Part shown: positions 7,255-15,688 of the stretch, one piece after another
Position numbering within the stretch: the first letter of the stretch is position 1
How the letters are laid out: each line of letters opens with the position of its first letter
Assembly (NCBI GenBank): GCA_046541515.1
Contig: JBKHDD010000065.1
Span: forward strand, 1 to 22,902
Direction of reading: 5' to 3'
DNA: 22,902 nt
Origin: CAYFVR01 sp046541515
Lineage (GTDB): Bacteria; Desulfobacterota; Desulfobacteria; Desulfobacterales; Desulfococcaceae
The notes under the pieces: generated by a model
Told to the model about the DNA's origin: nothing
The model's database searches: none
The model's input: the letters and a program-made list of their open reading frames with translations, nothing else
Position numbers and translations under genes: made by a program

Positions 7255-8433
7255 ATGAAGAATCGGAAATTCAGATCCAAATTCATCCTGTTGCTGATCG
7301 GCCTGTTCGTGCTGACGCCGCTGGTGGTCGCGGGAACCGTCTGCGCGGACCCGCTGATGGACGCCATCAACTCCGCGCCCCAGGGAACCGGTCCGGGCCA
7401 GATCGACGGAAGCGCGGCGCCCGGCTATCTCGGCATTCCGGGCGGACCCAACGTCAACCTGGTGGTGGCCTTTTTCTGGGCCGTGTGGGTGGGCTGGATA
7501 TTCTCCACGGTGGGCGCCTTCGGCGGCATCATGGCCGGCGTGGGCCACATCACCATCTTCGGCCTGGGCCAGTACGCGGGCCAGTTCCGGGATACCTCCC
7601 CGGCCCTGAACAAGATCGTCACCGACTCGGTGCGGGTGTCCAACCAGTTCCTGGTGGGCATGAGCGCCTTCATTTCCTCCATCAACTACTATAAGATGGG
7701 CCGTCTGGTATTGCCTTTGGGCGTCGCCCTGGCCATCGGCTCCATGGTCGGCAGCTACATGATCCCCGCGCTGACCGCCGGAAAAATTTCGTTCAAGGCA
7801 TATATCGGATATTTCGGCATGTTCGTGTTGGTGCTGGGCTGCTGGATGCTGTACGAAACCACCCCCAAGGGACAGGCCAGCAAAAAGAAGGCCAAACAGG
7901 CCGCCGAAGCCTTCGAGGATACCATGCGCCGCCAGAAATGCGGCGAGGACGTGGACACCTGCGACCTGGGCGTCAAGGTCACGGATTTCTCCATCCAGCG
8001 CGTGACCTTCACCTTCTACGGCGTCGAATTCTCGTTCAATCCGCTGTTTCCGGTGCTCGGCGGATTCGTGATCGCCTCCATCGCCTCCTTCATCGGCGTG
8101 GGCGGCGGCTTCCTGCTGGTGCCGTTCCTCACCAGCGTCTCCGGGCTTCCCATGTACCTGTCCGCGGGCACTTCGGCCCTCGCGGTGCTCATCGGCATGA
8201 TCACCAGCATCTCCAGCTATCTGATCCAGGGCGTAATCGTCCACTGGCCCATGATCGGCCTGGAGATGGTGGGCATCATTGTCGGTTCCATCATCGGGCC
8301 GCGCACCTCCAAGTACATTTCGGACAAATGGCTCAAGCGTCTGTTTATCATCCTCGCCTTCTACGTCGGCATCGACTATATTTTGCGGGGCTTCATAGGC
8401 AAGAACATCATGCAGGCCCTCGGTCTGGGCTGA
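7255..8433 (+). CDS. TauE/SafE-family sulfur-anion permease
   Basis: This 392-residue polytopic membrane protein carries two homologous halves. The first has GAFGGIMAGVGHITIFGLG; the second has SFIGVGGGFLLVPFLTSVSG and SAGTSALAVLIGMITSI, the classic TauE/SafE repeat. The family exports or moves sulfite, sulfoacetate and related anions. A hydrophobic N-terminal segment (FILLLIGLFVLTPLVVAG) could be a signal or first helix. A charged cytoplasmic loop at about 205-240 holds two Cys (CGEDVDTC). I chose the ATG at 7255 because GGGAGG precedes it at good spacing; an in-frame ATG at 7222 lacks that. It heads an operon with a two-component system, which suggests that transport and signalling are linked. 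The substrate is not shown by sequence. Confidence 0.88.
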   Translation: MKNRKFRSKFILLLIGLFVLTPLVVAGTVCADPLMDAINSAPQGTGPGQIDGSAAPGYLGIPGGPNVNLVVAFFWAVWVGWIFSTVGAFGGIMAGVGHITIFGLGQYAGQFRDTSPALNKIVTDSVRVSNQFLVGMSAFISSINYYKMGRLVLPLGVALAIGSMVGSYMIPALTAGKISFKAYIGYFGMFVLVLGCWMLYETTPKGQASKKKAKQAAEAFEDTMRRQKCGEDVDTCDLGVKVTDFSIQRVTFTFYGVEFSFNPLFPVLGGFVIASIASFIGVGGGFLLVPFLTSVSGLPMYLSAGTSALAVLIGMITSISSYLIQGVIVHWPMIGLEMVGIIVGSIIGPRTSKYISDKWLKRLFIILAFYVGIDYILRGFIGKNIMQALGLG

Positions 8434-8448
8434 CGCTGCTCCGGCGGA

Positions 8449-8473
8449 GGGGGACCGGCGCGTCCGGTCTCCC
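8449..8473 (+). other. Intercistronic stem-loop
   Basis: GGGGGACCGG pairs with CCGGTCTCCC around a CGCGT loop, with one mismatch in ten pairs. There is no T-run, so it is more likely an mRNA-stabilising or attenuating hairpin than a terminator. A weaker hairpin (TTCCGAC-GAA-GTCGGGA, 8474-8490) follows and overlaps the GGGAGA ribosome site of the next gene. Confidence 0.5.
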
Positions 8474-8496
8474 TTCCGACGAAGTCGGGAGACAAA

Positions 8497-9090
8497 ATGG
8501 ACTGGCTCGAAGGCTTGTACGCTTTCCTGGACCCCTTTCTCATTCTGCCCTATCGGCTTCCGGAAAATGCGGCGGCCGGTTTCTTCCTGGGAACCTTTCT
8601 GCTGGCCTGGACCTGCATCTTCGCGGGGGAAATCTCCGTCCGGGCCATTCTGGGCATCAACGCGCGCTACTACGGAAAACTGCGCCGCCGGACGGTTCGT
8701 ATGCACAACCTTTCGGTGCGGGCCATCCTGGCCAAGGACAAGGAGAGCTACCGGGCCTGCAACCGCGAAGCCAACGAAGCCTTCGGCCGCTATTTCTTTT
8801 CCCAGTTCGCCATGGGCGCCGGAGCCTTCTGGCCGATCCCCTTCGCCCTGGGCTGGATGGCGGTCCGGTTCGAAGGCATCCCCTTCGCCCTGCCCTTCCG
8901 GATGCCGGGAATCGGCGACTCGGTGGGATACGTCGGCATTTTCGCGTTGCTGTACCTGCTCAACCGCATGATTTGGCGTCGCGTCCCGAAAAAGCGGCCC
9001 CCGGGCCTTCTCGACTCCGGAGAGGCCGAAGAGCGGATGGTGAGCTGGGCCGACGTGGATCGGCACAAGGGCTTTCCGGCGCCGCGATGA
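8497..9090 (+). CDS. Small membrane protein of unknown function
   Basis: This 197-residue protein has an N-terminal hydrophobic helix (AAAGFFLGTFLLAWTCIFAG, about 26-45), then a basic, helical, probably cytoplasmic segment rich in Arg/Lys (about 48-100). Two or three further hydrophobic segments follow (FGRYFFSQFAMGAGAFWPIPFALGWM and VGYVGIFALLYLLNRMIW), and then a polar tail. This layout of helix, cytoplasmic coil and helix pair recalls Oxa1/EMC3-like or DUF106 proteins, but I see no diagnostic motif, so the family is open. It sits between the permease and the kinase. Its stop overlaps the kinase start (ATGA), so it is likely part of the transport-signalling unit, perhaps linking the permease to the soluble kinase. 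Confidence 0.75.
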   Translation: MDWLEGLYAFLDPFLILPYRLPENAAAGFFLGTFLLAWTCIFAGEISVRAILGINARYYGKLRRRTVRMHNLSVRAILAKDKESYRACNREANEAFGRYFFSQFAMGAGAFWPIPFALGWMAVRFEGIPFALPFRMPGIGDSVGYVGIFALLYLLNRMIWRRVPKKRPPGLLDSGEAEERMVSWADVDRHKGFPAPR

Positions 9091-9851
9091 ACGGCCGCCC
9101 GGAAACCGACGGCCGGAAGGAGGCCGAAGCCGGACGGGATCGTCTGGCCTCCCTCCGCCGCCTGTCGGCGGGCATCGCCCACGAGATCAACAATCCCCTG
9201 GGCATCATCCTCGGCTACACCCAGCTTCTGCTCCGGGAGGAAACGCCCGGCAGCCAGCGATTCGAGGATCTGACGACCATCGAACGCCACGCCCGGATCT
9301 GCCGATCCGTCGTGGAGGATCTGCTTCATTTCGCCCGGCAATCCCGCCCCCTGTTCGGCCCTTCGGACATCAACCGGGTGCTCGACGAAGCCGTGACCGG
9401 GTTCCGGCAACGAGCCGGAGACCGGCCGTGCCCCAGGATCGAACGGAATTACGCCGAGAATATCCCGCCGTTGTTCATGGACGCGAAGAAGATTCGTCAG
9501 ATGCTGGTCAACCTGTTGCTGAACGCCCGGGACGCCGCGGGGGAACATGGCGTCGTTCGCCTGACCACCGGATGGGAACCCGAACGCCGACGGGCGATCA
9601 TTCGGGTTTCGGACGACGGTTGCGGCATCGAACCCCAGCATTTGTCCCGGATTTTCGACCCGTTTTTCACCACCAAGCCCACCGGGGAGGGGACCGGCCT
9701 GGGGCTGGCGGTGAGCTACGGCATCGTGAAACACCACGGCGGGGACATTCGGGTGGACAGCCGACCCGGCGAGGGAACGGAATTTGAGGTGATCCTGCCG
9801 CTGGAGACGAGGGAAGGCGATGGCCGAGCCGCGGACAATCCTGGTTGTTGA
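9087..9851 (+). CDS. Soluble histidine kinase without a sensor domain
   Basis: This 254-residue kinase has only the transmitter core. HisKA carries the H-box LSAGIAHEINNPLG (phospho-acceptor His32) and is followed by HATPase_c with N-box NLLLNARDA, DDGCGI, FDPFFTTKPTGEGTGLGLAV and GEGTEFEV. No membrane segment, PAS or GAF domain is present, and the start lies only about 30 residues before the His. It must therefore sense through a partner, probably the membrane proteins encoded upstream. The ATG overlaps the previous stop (ATGA). The regulator gene begins inside its 3' end, so all three are translationally coupled. Its cognate regulator is the next gene. Confidence 0.9.
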   Translation: MNGRPETDGRKEAEAGRDRLASLRRLSAGIAHEINNPLGIILGYTQLLLREETPGSQRFEDLTTIERHARICRSVVEDLLHFARQSRPLFGPSDINRVLDEAVTGFRQRAGDRPCPRIERNYAENIPPLFMDAKKIRQMLVNLLLNARDAAGEHGVVRLTTGWEPERRRAIIRVSDDGCGIEPQHLSRIFDPFFTTKPTGEGTGLGLAVSYGIVKHHGGDIRVDSRPGEGTEFEVILPLETREGDGRAADNPGC

Positions 9852-11220
9852 CGACGAGCCCGACCTGCTTCGTCTTCTGAGCCGAAGCCTGGCCCCCGAC
9901 CTGAACTGTCGGGTGAAAACCGCCGCCTCCGGCAAGGCGGCCATGGCCGCGCTGGCGAAGGAGCGTTTCGACCTGGTCCTGGCCGACATCAAAATGCCGG
10001 AGATGGACGGGCTGGAGTTGCTGGGTCTGATCCGGCGGGAATGGCCGGACCAGACCGTGGTGATGATGACCGGCCACGGCCGCATCGACACCGCCGTGGC
10101 GGCCATGAAGCAGGGCGCCCACGACTTCGTCGCCAAGCCCTTCGACCACGACGCCCTGGTGATCCGGCTGGAAAAGGCGCTGGAGCGCAGCGCGCTGATC
10201 CGGGAGAACCTTCGGCTGAAGGCCTCGGATCGGGAAACCGAGGGGCTGGAGGGGCTGGTGGGAAAAAGCCCGGCCATGCGCCGGGTCTTCGACACCATCC
10301 GCATGGTGGCCGGCACCGATTTGACCGTGCTCGTCACGGGAGAGTCGGGCACCGGAAAGGACTTGACCGCCCGGGCCGTCCACGCCCTCAGCGTCCGAAA
10401 AGACCAGCCCTTTATCGCCGTCAACTGCCCCACCGTGCCCGAGCAGATCCTGGAAAGCGAGCTGTTCGGCTACCGCAAGGGCGCCTTTACCCACGCCACC
10501 CAGAATCGCACCGGCCTTTTTCAGGAGGCGGACGGCGGCTCCATCTTCCTGGACGAAATCGGCGACGTGCCCCCCGCCATCCAGACCAAACTGTTGCGGG
10601 TGCTTCAGGAAAAGGAAATCAAGCCGCTGGGGGAAACCCGGTCGGTGACGGTGGACGTGCGCATCATCGCCTCCACCAACCAGGACCTGCGGGCCAAGAT
10701 CCAAAGCGGCGAATTTCGGGAGGATTTCTTCTACCGGCTCAACGTGCTGCCCATCCGCCTGCCGCCCCTGCGGGACCGGCGGGAGGACATCCCGTTGATC
10801 GTCAACCATTTGCTGCACAAGCACGCCCGAAAACTGGATCGGGAAGGTTGCCGCGTGCCGCCGGACGAAATGGCCCGAATCGTGGAAGCCCCGTGGTCCG
10901 GCAACGTCCGGGAGCTGGAGAACGTGCTGGTGCGGGGCATTCTGTTCGCGGAAAACGGCGAGGTGCGCCTGGGGGAACTCCGGGACCGGAACGCCGCCTG
11001 CGCCCCGGACGCCGCCCCGGAGATCGATCCGTCCCGGACGCCCTACAAAACCGCCAAGGAGGAGACCCTCAGGCGGTTCAACGAATCCTACATCGGCCGC
11101 CTGCTGGAGCGGTCCGGCGGCAACGTGACCCGGGCGGCCCGTGCCTGCGGGTTGGAGCGGCAGTCCCTCCAACAAATCATGCGGCGCTACGGCATTTCCG
11201 CGGATTCGTATCGGGAATAG
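9820..11220 (+). CDS. NtrC-family sigma54-dependent response regulator (GAFTHA variant)
   Basis: This is a 466-residue regulator. The receiver domain spans about 5-120, with acidic residues Asp11/12 and phospho-acceptor Asp56 (LADIKMPEMDG). The AAA+ domain spans about 145-370, with Walker A GESGTGKD, Walker B SIFLDEIGDV and the arginine-finger region FREDFFYRL. The Fis-type HTH is at the C-terminus (GGNVTRAARACGLERQSLQQIM). The sigma54-contacting loop reads GAFTHA instead of GAFTGA. The gene overlaps the kinase gene by 32 bases and has GAGGGA just before its ATG. Likely targets are the outward-facing sigma54-like promoters at 6717-6731 and 7129-7144; this is inference from proximity. Confidence 0.92.
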   Translation: MAEPRTILVVDDEPDLLRLLSRSLAPDLNCRVKTAASGKAAMAALAKERFDLVLADIKMPEMDGLELLGLIRREWPDQTVVMMTGHGRIDTAVAAMKQGAHDFVAKPFDHDALVIRLEKALERSALIRENLRLKASDRETEGLEGLVGKSPAMRRVFDTIRMVAGTDLTVLVTGESGTGKDLTARAVHALSVRKDQPFIAVNCPTVPEQILESELFGYRKGAFTHATQNRTGLFQEADGGSIFLDEIGDVPPAIQTKLLRVLQEKEIKPLGETRSVTVDVRIIASTNQDLRAKIQSGEFREDFFYRLNVLPIRLPPLRDRREDIPLIVNHLLHKHARKLDREGCRVPPDEMARIVEAPWSGNVRELENVLVRGILFAENGEVRLGELRDRNAACAPDAAPEIDPSRTPYKTAKEETLRRFNESYIGRLLERSGGNVTRAARACGLERQSLQQIMRRYGISADSYRE

Positions 11221-11329
11221 GGTTTTCCGCGGAATCCGGATTGCGCGGGGTGGGTCCATGTGGTAATTTTCCGATATTCATCCCGGGGTTCCGGGAACGA
11301 CATGGACTTCATTTACCGAGAGGTGTCGC

Positions 11330-12433
11330 GTGTTTCGACTGGCTTTGACCCTGTTTCTTGCCTTGACCGCCGCGGTTCCCGCCGTCGCCGAGAGTTCTTC
11401 CCCCGAGCAATCCCAATTTCCCTCCCTGATTTCGGCGGTCCGCGTACGGCCGCCGCTGGACTTTTGCGGCGAACCGGTTCCCCTGGACGAATCCGAGGTG
11501 CGGGAGCGGCTGGAAAAAGAGTTGTTGCTGAACCTGTGGGACCGGGCCCAGGTGATCCTGTATCTCAAGCGCATGGGCCGCTATTTTCCCCACATCGAAA
11601 AAGTGCTGGAGCGCAACGGCCTGCCCGATGACCTGAAGTACGTGGCGGTGGCCGAAAGCGCCCTGCTGCCCCACATCGGCTCCTCGGCCGGGGCGGTGGG
11701 CTATTGGCAGTTCATCCCTTCCACGGGGCGGCGCTACGGGCTGCAAATCGACCGGGAAAAGGACGAACGGCGCAACCTGTTTGCCGCCACCCGGGCGGCG
11801 ACCGGCTATTTCGCCAATCTCTATTCCGATTTTGGTTCCTGGACCCTGGCCGCGGCCGCCTACAACATGGGCGAGACGGGACTTTCCCGGCGGATAAAGG
11901 CCCAGGGAACGAGGAACTACTATCACCTTTATCTGCCGCTGGAGACGCAACGGTACATTTTCCGGATTCTGGCGGTGAAGCTGATTCTGGAAAATCCGGC
12001 CCGGTTCGGATTTCACATGAAGGCGGAGGACTATTGGGCGCCCATGCGGTTCGATCGGGTGGAGGTGTCGCTGAGCGAGGAGACGCCGCTGAAGCTCATC
12101 GCCGACGCGGCCGGGACCTATTTCAAAAAGATCAAGGATTTGAATCCGGAAATCCGGGGTTTCGACCTGCCCAAGGGCAATCATTCGGTGTTGATTCCGG
12201 AAGGAACGGCCGACCGGTTCCAGTCCCGGATCAAGCCGCTTCTTCAGGAATACCGGGCGGAACGGGCGCCGTCGCGATCCCGGGAGCGACGGGTTCACGT
12301 GGTGCGGCGCGGGGAGTATCTTTCCGCCATCGCGGAACGGTATCGGGTGCCGCTCTCCTCGCTCCTGCGCTGGAACGGACTGAACAGCCGCAGCACGATC
12401 CATCCCGGCCAGCGGCTGGTGATTCGGGACTAG
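11330..12433 (+). CDS. MltD-like lytic murein transglycosylase with LysM
   Basis: This 367-residue secreted enzyme starts at GTG 11330, preceded by GAGAGG. A signal peptide (LALTLFLALTAAVPAVA) is followed by an SLT domain with the catalytic Glu in VAVAESALLP (Glu109), then GAVGYWQFIPSTGRRYGL and AAAAYNMGE, the conserved goose-lysozyme-like motifs. A C-terminal LysM (VHVVRRGEYLSAIAERY...IHPGQRLVI, about 320-365) binds peptidoglycan. The enzyme cleaves glycan strands with formation of 1,6-anhydro ends in the periplasm. E. coli MltD has two LysM repeats; only one is clear here. It follows the regulator gene by about 110 bases, with no strong promoter seen. Confidence 0.9.
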   Translation: MFRLALTLFLALTAAVPAVAESSSPEQSQFPSLISAVRVRPPLDFCGEPVPLDESEVRERLEKELLLNLWDRAQVILYLKRMGRYFPHIEKVLERNGLPDDLKYVAVAESALLPHIGSSAGAVGYWQFIPSTGRRYGLQIDREKDERRNLFAATRAATGYFANLYSDFGSWTLAAAAYNMGETGLSRRIKAQGTRNYYHLYLPLETQRYIFRILAVKLILENPARFGFHMKAEDYWAPMRFDRVEVSLSEETPLKLIADAAGTYFKKIKDLNPEIRGFDLPKGNHSVLIPEGTADRFQSRIKPLLQEYRAERAPSRSRERRVHVVRRGEYLSAIAERYRVPLSSLLRWNGLNSRSTIHPGQRLVIRD

Positions 12434-12441
12434 GGTCAATA

Positions 12442-12531
12442 CCGTTCATTTTGGATCAATTTTGCAGGGGCGTATCCCGACGCCTTTTACAAATCGGGCA
12501 CGGTTGCCCATTTTGAATCCAAAATGAACGG
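12442..12531. repeat. 15-bp perfect inverted repeat between convergent genes
   Basis: CCGTTCATTTTGGAT (12442-12456) and its exact reverse complement (12517-12531) bound a 90-base element in the gap between the transglycosylase and the convergent regulator gene. The right arm is itself part of a smaller hairpin (CATTTTG-AATC-CAAAATG, 12509-12526). A further short stem GGCGT...ACGCC lies inside. It may be a bidirectional terminator region or a small mobile-element relic (MITE-like); no T-run of terminator quality is seen. Confidence 0.7.
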
Positions 12532-12603
12532 CATGGGGATTGGGGCGCGGTCGTTCCTTTTGGCGGTAAAAGGCGGGGCGCCCGGGCCGATCCGCCAACC
12601 TTC

Positions 12604-14025
12604 CTATTCCTCGGTTTCTCCGAGTTTTCGGTAGAGGGTTCCCCGGCCGATTCCCAGAATCGCCGCCGCCCGTCGCTTGTTTCCGCCGACCCGGTCGAGA
12701 ACTCTCCGAATATGTCGGCGTTCGACATCCGCAAGGGATAGGAGGGCCTGATCATCCTCCTCCGGAACGCCGTCGGAACCCGGCGGCGTTCCCCGGGTTC
12801 CGGCCGAATATTCCCGAATTCGGGCCGGCAGATGTTTCGCGCCGATCCGCCGGCCGGTGGCGAAGGTCGCCGCGCGCTCCATGGCGTTGCGCAGTTCCCG
12901 CACGTTTCCGGGAAAGGGGTAGGCGGCGATCCGGGCGAGGGCGTCTTCCGTGAATTCCCGCGCCCGCTTTTCCTGAGCCAGCGAAAACCGGTGCAGGAAA
13001 CGCGCCGCCAGCAGTTCCACGTCCTCTCCCCGCTCCCGCAGGGGCGGCACGCGCAGGGCGAAGGTTTCCAGACGGAAGAACAGATCTTCCCGAAAGCGGC
13101 CGGCGCGGACCTCGGCTTCCAGATCCCGGTGCGTGGCGCCCAGAATGCGCACGTCCACCTCGGTTTCCCGGTTTTCCCCCACCCGGCGGACCTTGCCGTC
13201 CTGAAGAATTCGCAGCAATTTGGCCTGGAGAAATAGGGGCATTTCGGAAATTTCGTCCAGAAGGAGAGTTCCCCCCTCGGCCTCCGCGAAAAGCCCCTCT
13301 CGATTCCTGCGCGCCCCGGTGAAAGCCCCCTCCGCGTGGCCGAAGAATTCGCTTTCCACAAGATTTTCGGGGATTCCCGCGCAATTGACGGGTATGAACG
13401 GTCCCCCGGACCGGGCGCTTTCGTTGTGGATCGCGCGGGCCACCAGCTCCTTTCCCGAACCGCTCTCGCCGAGAACGAGCACCGGCCCTCGGGCCTGGGC
13501 CACTTTCCGGACCTGTTCGAACAGCCGGCACATGGCCGGGCTTTGACCGACAATTCCGTGGAAATCATCGGAGGACAGAAGCCCCTTCATTTGAAGGACC
13601 ATCTTCCGCAGCCGTCCGCGCTCCAAAATGCGCCGCACCGACAGCATGAAATGCTCCAGATCCAGGGGCTTGGTAAGAAAGTCCTCGGCGCCGGCCTTGA
13701 GGCATTCCACGGCTTTGGGAATGGTGCCGAAAGCCGTTACCATTAGAAAGCCCGGCGGCGTTTCGGGAATTTTTTCGTGGACAAGCTTGAGAAAATCCAG
13801 CCCGTCCATCCCCGGAAGCCGGAGGTCGCAGACCACCACGTCGGGCCGCCATTCGGCCAGCGCGCTCCAGCCCGCCTCCGCGGAGGAGACCAGACGAACC
13901 GGCAGGCCGGCGTCCTCGATTTCTTCCCGCAACAGCCCCCCCAAAGCCTTGTCGTCTTCCACGATCAAGACCCGGCCGGGGGGATTTTCCCGCCCGCCGT
14001 TTGTTTTTCCGTCGTTTTTCATCAT
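12604..14025 (-). CDS. NtrC-family sigma54-dependent response regulator (ZraR-like)
   Basis: This is a 473-residue regulator with a receiver domain (about 15-130, phospho-acceptor Asp67 in VVVCDLRLPGMDG). The AAA+ domain has Walker A GESGSGKE, a canonical GAFTGA loop and Walker B TLLLDEISEM. The C-terminal Fis-type HTH is VGGNKRRAAAILGIGRGTLYRKL. It activates sigma54 promoters after phosphorylation. The start ATG at 14025 overlaps the stop of the kinase gene (ATGATGA), so the pair is translationally coupled; ATG 14022 is an alternative. The best nearby target is the promoter at 15689-15705 in front of the DUF4168 gene, by analogy with zraSR acting on zraP. Confidence 0.92.
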   Translation of the reverse strand: MMKNDGKTNGGRENPPGRVLIVEDDKALGGLLREEIEDAGLPVRLVSSAEAGWSALAEWRPDVVVCDLRLPGMDGLDFLKLVHEKIPETPPGFLMVTAFGTIPKAVECLKAGAEDFLTKPLDLEHFMLSVRRILERGRLRKMVLQMKGLLSSDDFHGIVGQSPAMCRLFEQVRKVAQARGPVLVLGESGSGKELVARAIHNESARSGGPFIPVNCAGIPENLVESEFFGHAEGAFTGARRNREGLFAEAEGGTLLLDEISEMPLFLQAKLLRILQDGKVRRVGENRETEVDVRILGATHRDLEAEVRAGRFREDLFFRLETFALRVPPLRERGEDVELLAARFLHRFSLAQEKRAREFTEDALARIAAYPFPGNVRELRNAMERAATFATGRRIGAKHLPARIREYSAGTRGTPPGSDGVPEEDDQALLSLADVERRHIRRVLDRVGGNKRRAAAILGIGRGTLYRKLGETEE

Positions 14026-15488
14026 TCCGCCTCGCCCGTCGGCAGGGCCAGGCAAAACCGGGCGCCGCCCAGGTCGCTTTCGTCCACCGCGATCGAGCCG
14101 TCGTGCTCTTCGGCCACGGTGTGCGCCACGCCCAGCCCCAGGCCGGTTCCTTCGCCCACCGGCTTCGTGGTGAAAAACGGATCAAAGATCCGGTCCCGAA
14201 TTTCCGGCGGCACGCCGGGGCCGTCGTCGTCCACAAAGAATCGCAGCCGCTCGCCGTCCCGGTTCCAGGAAAGGCGGACCTCTCCCCCGGCGGAACTCTG
14301 GACCGCGTTGCGCACCAGGTTGATCAGGGCCTGTTCGACCCGCACCGCGTCCACGCGGATGGGCGGCCCATCGTCCTTTCCCTCGACCCGGATGTTCACG
14401 TTTCGCTCCGCCGCTTCCTCGGAAACCAGTTCCGAGGCCGACGCGGCCAGCCGACGGGGCGTGGCCGAGCCGAGCCGGAGCGGGCTGCGTCGGCTGTAGT
14501 CCAGTAATTGCCGGATGATGTGCTGCATCCTCTCCACCTCTCCGCGAATATCCGTCAGCGCCTTTTTTTGACCCTCCGAAATTTCCTCGTCCCGAAGCGC
14601 CCGTTGGGCTTTTCCGGTGATGACGCTGAGCGGGGCGCCCAGTTCGTGGGCGGTGCCCGCGGCCAGCCGTCCCAGGGCCGCCAGCTTTTCGGACTGCCGC
14701 AGCTCTTCTTCCAACGCTTTTTGGAAGTGCCGATTCCGGGCCAGGGTTTCCTCCGCGTCCGCGAGACTGTCCATCATGCGGTTGAAGCGCACGCCCAGCT
14801 CGGCCACCTCGCGGGGGCCGCCGACGGAAAACCGGTGGCGGGCCTCGCCCGCCGCGATCCGCCCCATGCTGGCCGCCAGCCGATTGAAGTGGGTCCCCAT
14901 CGCCCGATGATGGCCGGCGAAGACCATTCCGGAAAGCAGAAGCATGAGAAACAGCATTCCCCCGATGCCCTTTCGGCGAATCTCCGTCAGGTTTTCGGTG
15001 AACTCTCGGCCTTGCCGGGTCAATTGCAGCAGCCCCATGATCCGACCGCCCGAGTCGTTGAGCGGGACGAAGTAGGAAAAGACGTTTTCCCCCGCCACGC
15101 GGCCATATTCCCCGCGCCGCTCCCCCTTCTCGGCCATCTCGATCATTCGTTTGGCGTCGGGACGGGGTTCGTCGGCGCCCAGGGCGGCGATTTTTTTCCC
15201 ATCCCGGTCGAAGATCTGGGCGCCGTACACCCTACCGATGGAAAAAACCGAAGCCAGCGTTTGCATCATGCTGCCGGTTCGATCCCTCTCCATGGCGTGG
15301 GTCAGCGGCAATCGAACCGCCCGCGCGACCAGCTCCAAATCCTTTTGCATCTGCGCTTCCACATCCTTTTCCAGCGCGCTCAGCAGCAGGAAACCGCCGA
15401 CGCCCAGCACCAGCATCATGGGAATCGCCACGTGGACAAAAAGGGCCGTCCGGACATCCATCGGACGGAAAAGGGAAATCAAACGCAT
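14022..15488 (-). CDS. Membrane histidine kinase (ZraS/NtrB-like) with periplasmic sensor
   Basis: This 488-residue sensor kinase has TM1 (TALFVHVAIPMMLVLGVGGF, about 12-34), a periplasmic domain of about 120 residues, and TM2 (GIGGMLFLMLLLSGMVFAG). A HAMP linker follows, then HisKA with H-box AAGTAHELGAPLSV, and HATPase_c with NLVRNAVQ, DDGPGVP and FDPFFTTKPVGEGTGLGLGV. The periplasmic part contains GAQIFDRDGKKIAALG and YFVPLNDSGGRIMGLLQL, typical of dCache/sCache-type folds. The start at 15488 is preceded by a G-rich stretch and gives a short cytoplasmic N-terminus. It is upstream of and coupled to the sigma54 regulator gene. It is divergent from the secreted DUF4168 gene, which suggests envelope-stress sensing. 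Confidence 0.9.
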   Translation of the reverse strand: MRLISLFRPMDVRTALFVHVAIPMMLVLGVGGFLLLSALEKDVEAQMQKDLELVARAVRLPLTHAMERDRTGSMMQTLASVFSIGRVYGAQIFDRDGKKIAALGADEPRPDAKRMIEMAEKGERRGEYGRVAGENVFSYFVPLNDSGGRIMGLLQLTRQGREFTENLTEIRRKGIGGMLFLMLLLSGMVFAGHHRAMGTHFNRLAASMGRIAAGEARHRFSVGGPREVAELGVRFNRMMDSLADAEETLARNRHFQKALEEELRQSEKLAALGRLAAGTAHELGAPLSVITGKAQRALRDEEISEGQKKALTDIRGEVERMQHIIRQLLDYSRRSPLRLGSATPRRLAASASELVSEEAAERNVNIRVEGKDDGPPIRVDAVRVEQALINLVRNAVQSSAGGEVRLSWNRDGERLRFFVDDDGPGVPPEIRDRIFDPFFTTKPVGEGTGLGLGVAHTVAEEHDGSIAVDESDLGGARFCLALPTGEAE

Positions 15489-15573
15489 CGCGCCCCCCGC
15501 TGAAATTTTCCCTCGGAGCAACGCCGGAAAGGGTCCGGGTGTCCCGGGAAAGTGTTCTAAAAAAGCACATGAA

Positions 15574-15590
15574 TTGTTACGGTACAACAA
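15574..15590. promoter_or_regulatory. Candidate activator-binding palindrome
   Basis: TTGTT-ACGGTAC-AACAA is a 17-base dyad in the 285-base divergent region between kinase and DUF4168 genes. It lies about 115 bases upstream of the sigma54-like promoter, a usual distance for an NtrC-family enhancer site. Only one clear copy was found, so the assignment is tentative. Confidence 0.35.
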
Positions 15591-15688
15591 AAATCGGCGC
15601 CGCGCAACCGTTTTTCGAACCGACAAACATGATTTTTTATGCATTAAAATCGACAATTTAAAAAGAAAAAAACCTCCGGAATTCATTT

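Noticed and set aside
7072..9066. Long minus-strand frame opposite the permease and small membrane protein
   Set aside because: His/Gly/Asp-rich text without a recognisable domain, fully antisense to genes with clear membrane and family signals.
11226..11246. Possible sigma54 promoter before the transglycosylase gene (CGGAATCCGGATTGC)
   Set aside because: GG-N10-GC spacing and TTGC are present, but the -24 element (GGAAT) misses most consensus positions.
12465..12490. Terminator for the transglycosylase at the GGCGT...ACGCC stem
   Set aside because: The stem is only five pairs with four Ts, too weak to call a terminator.
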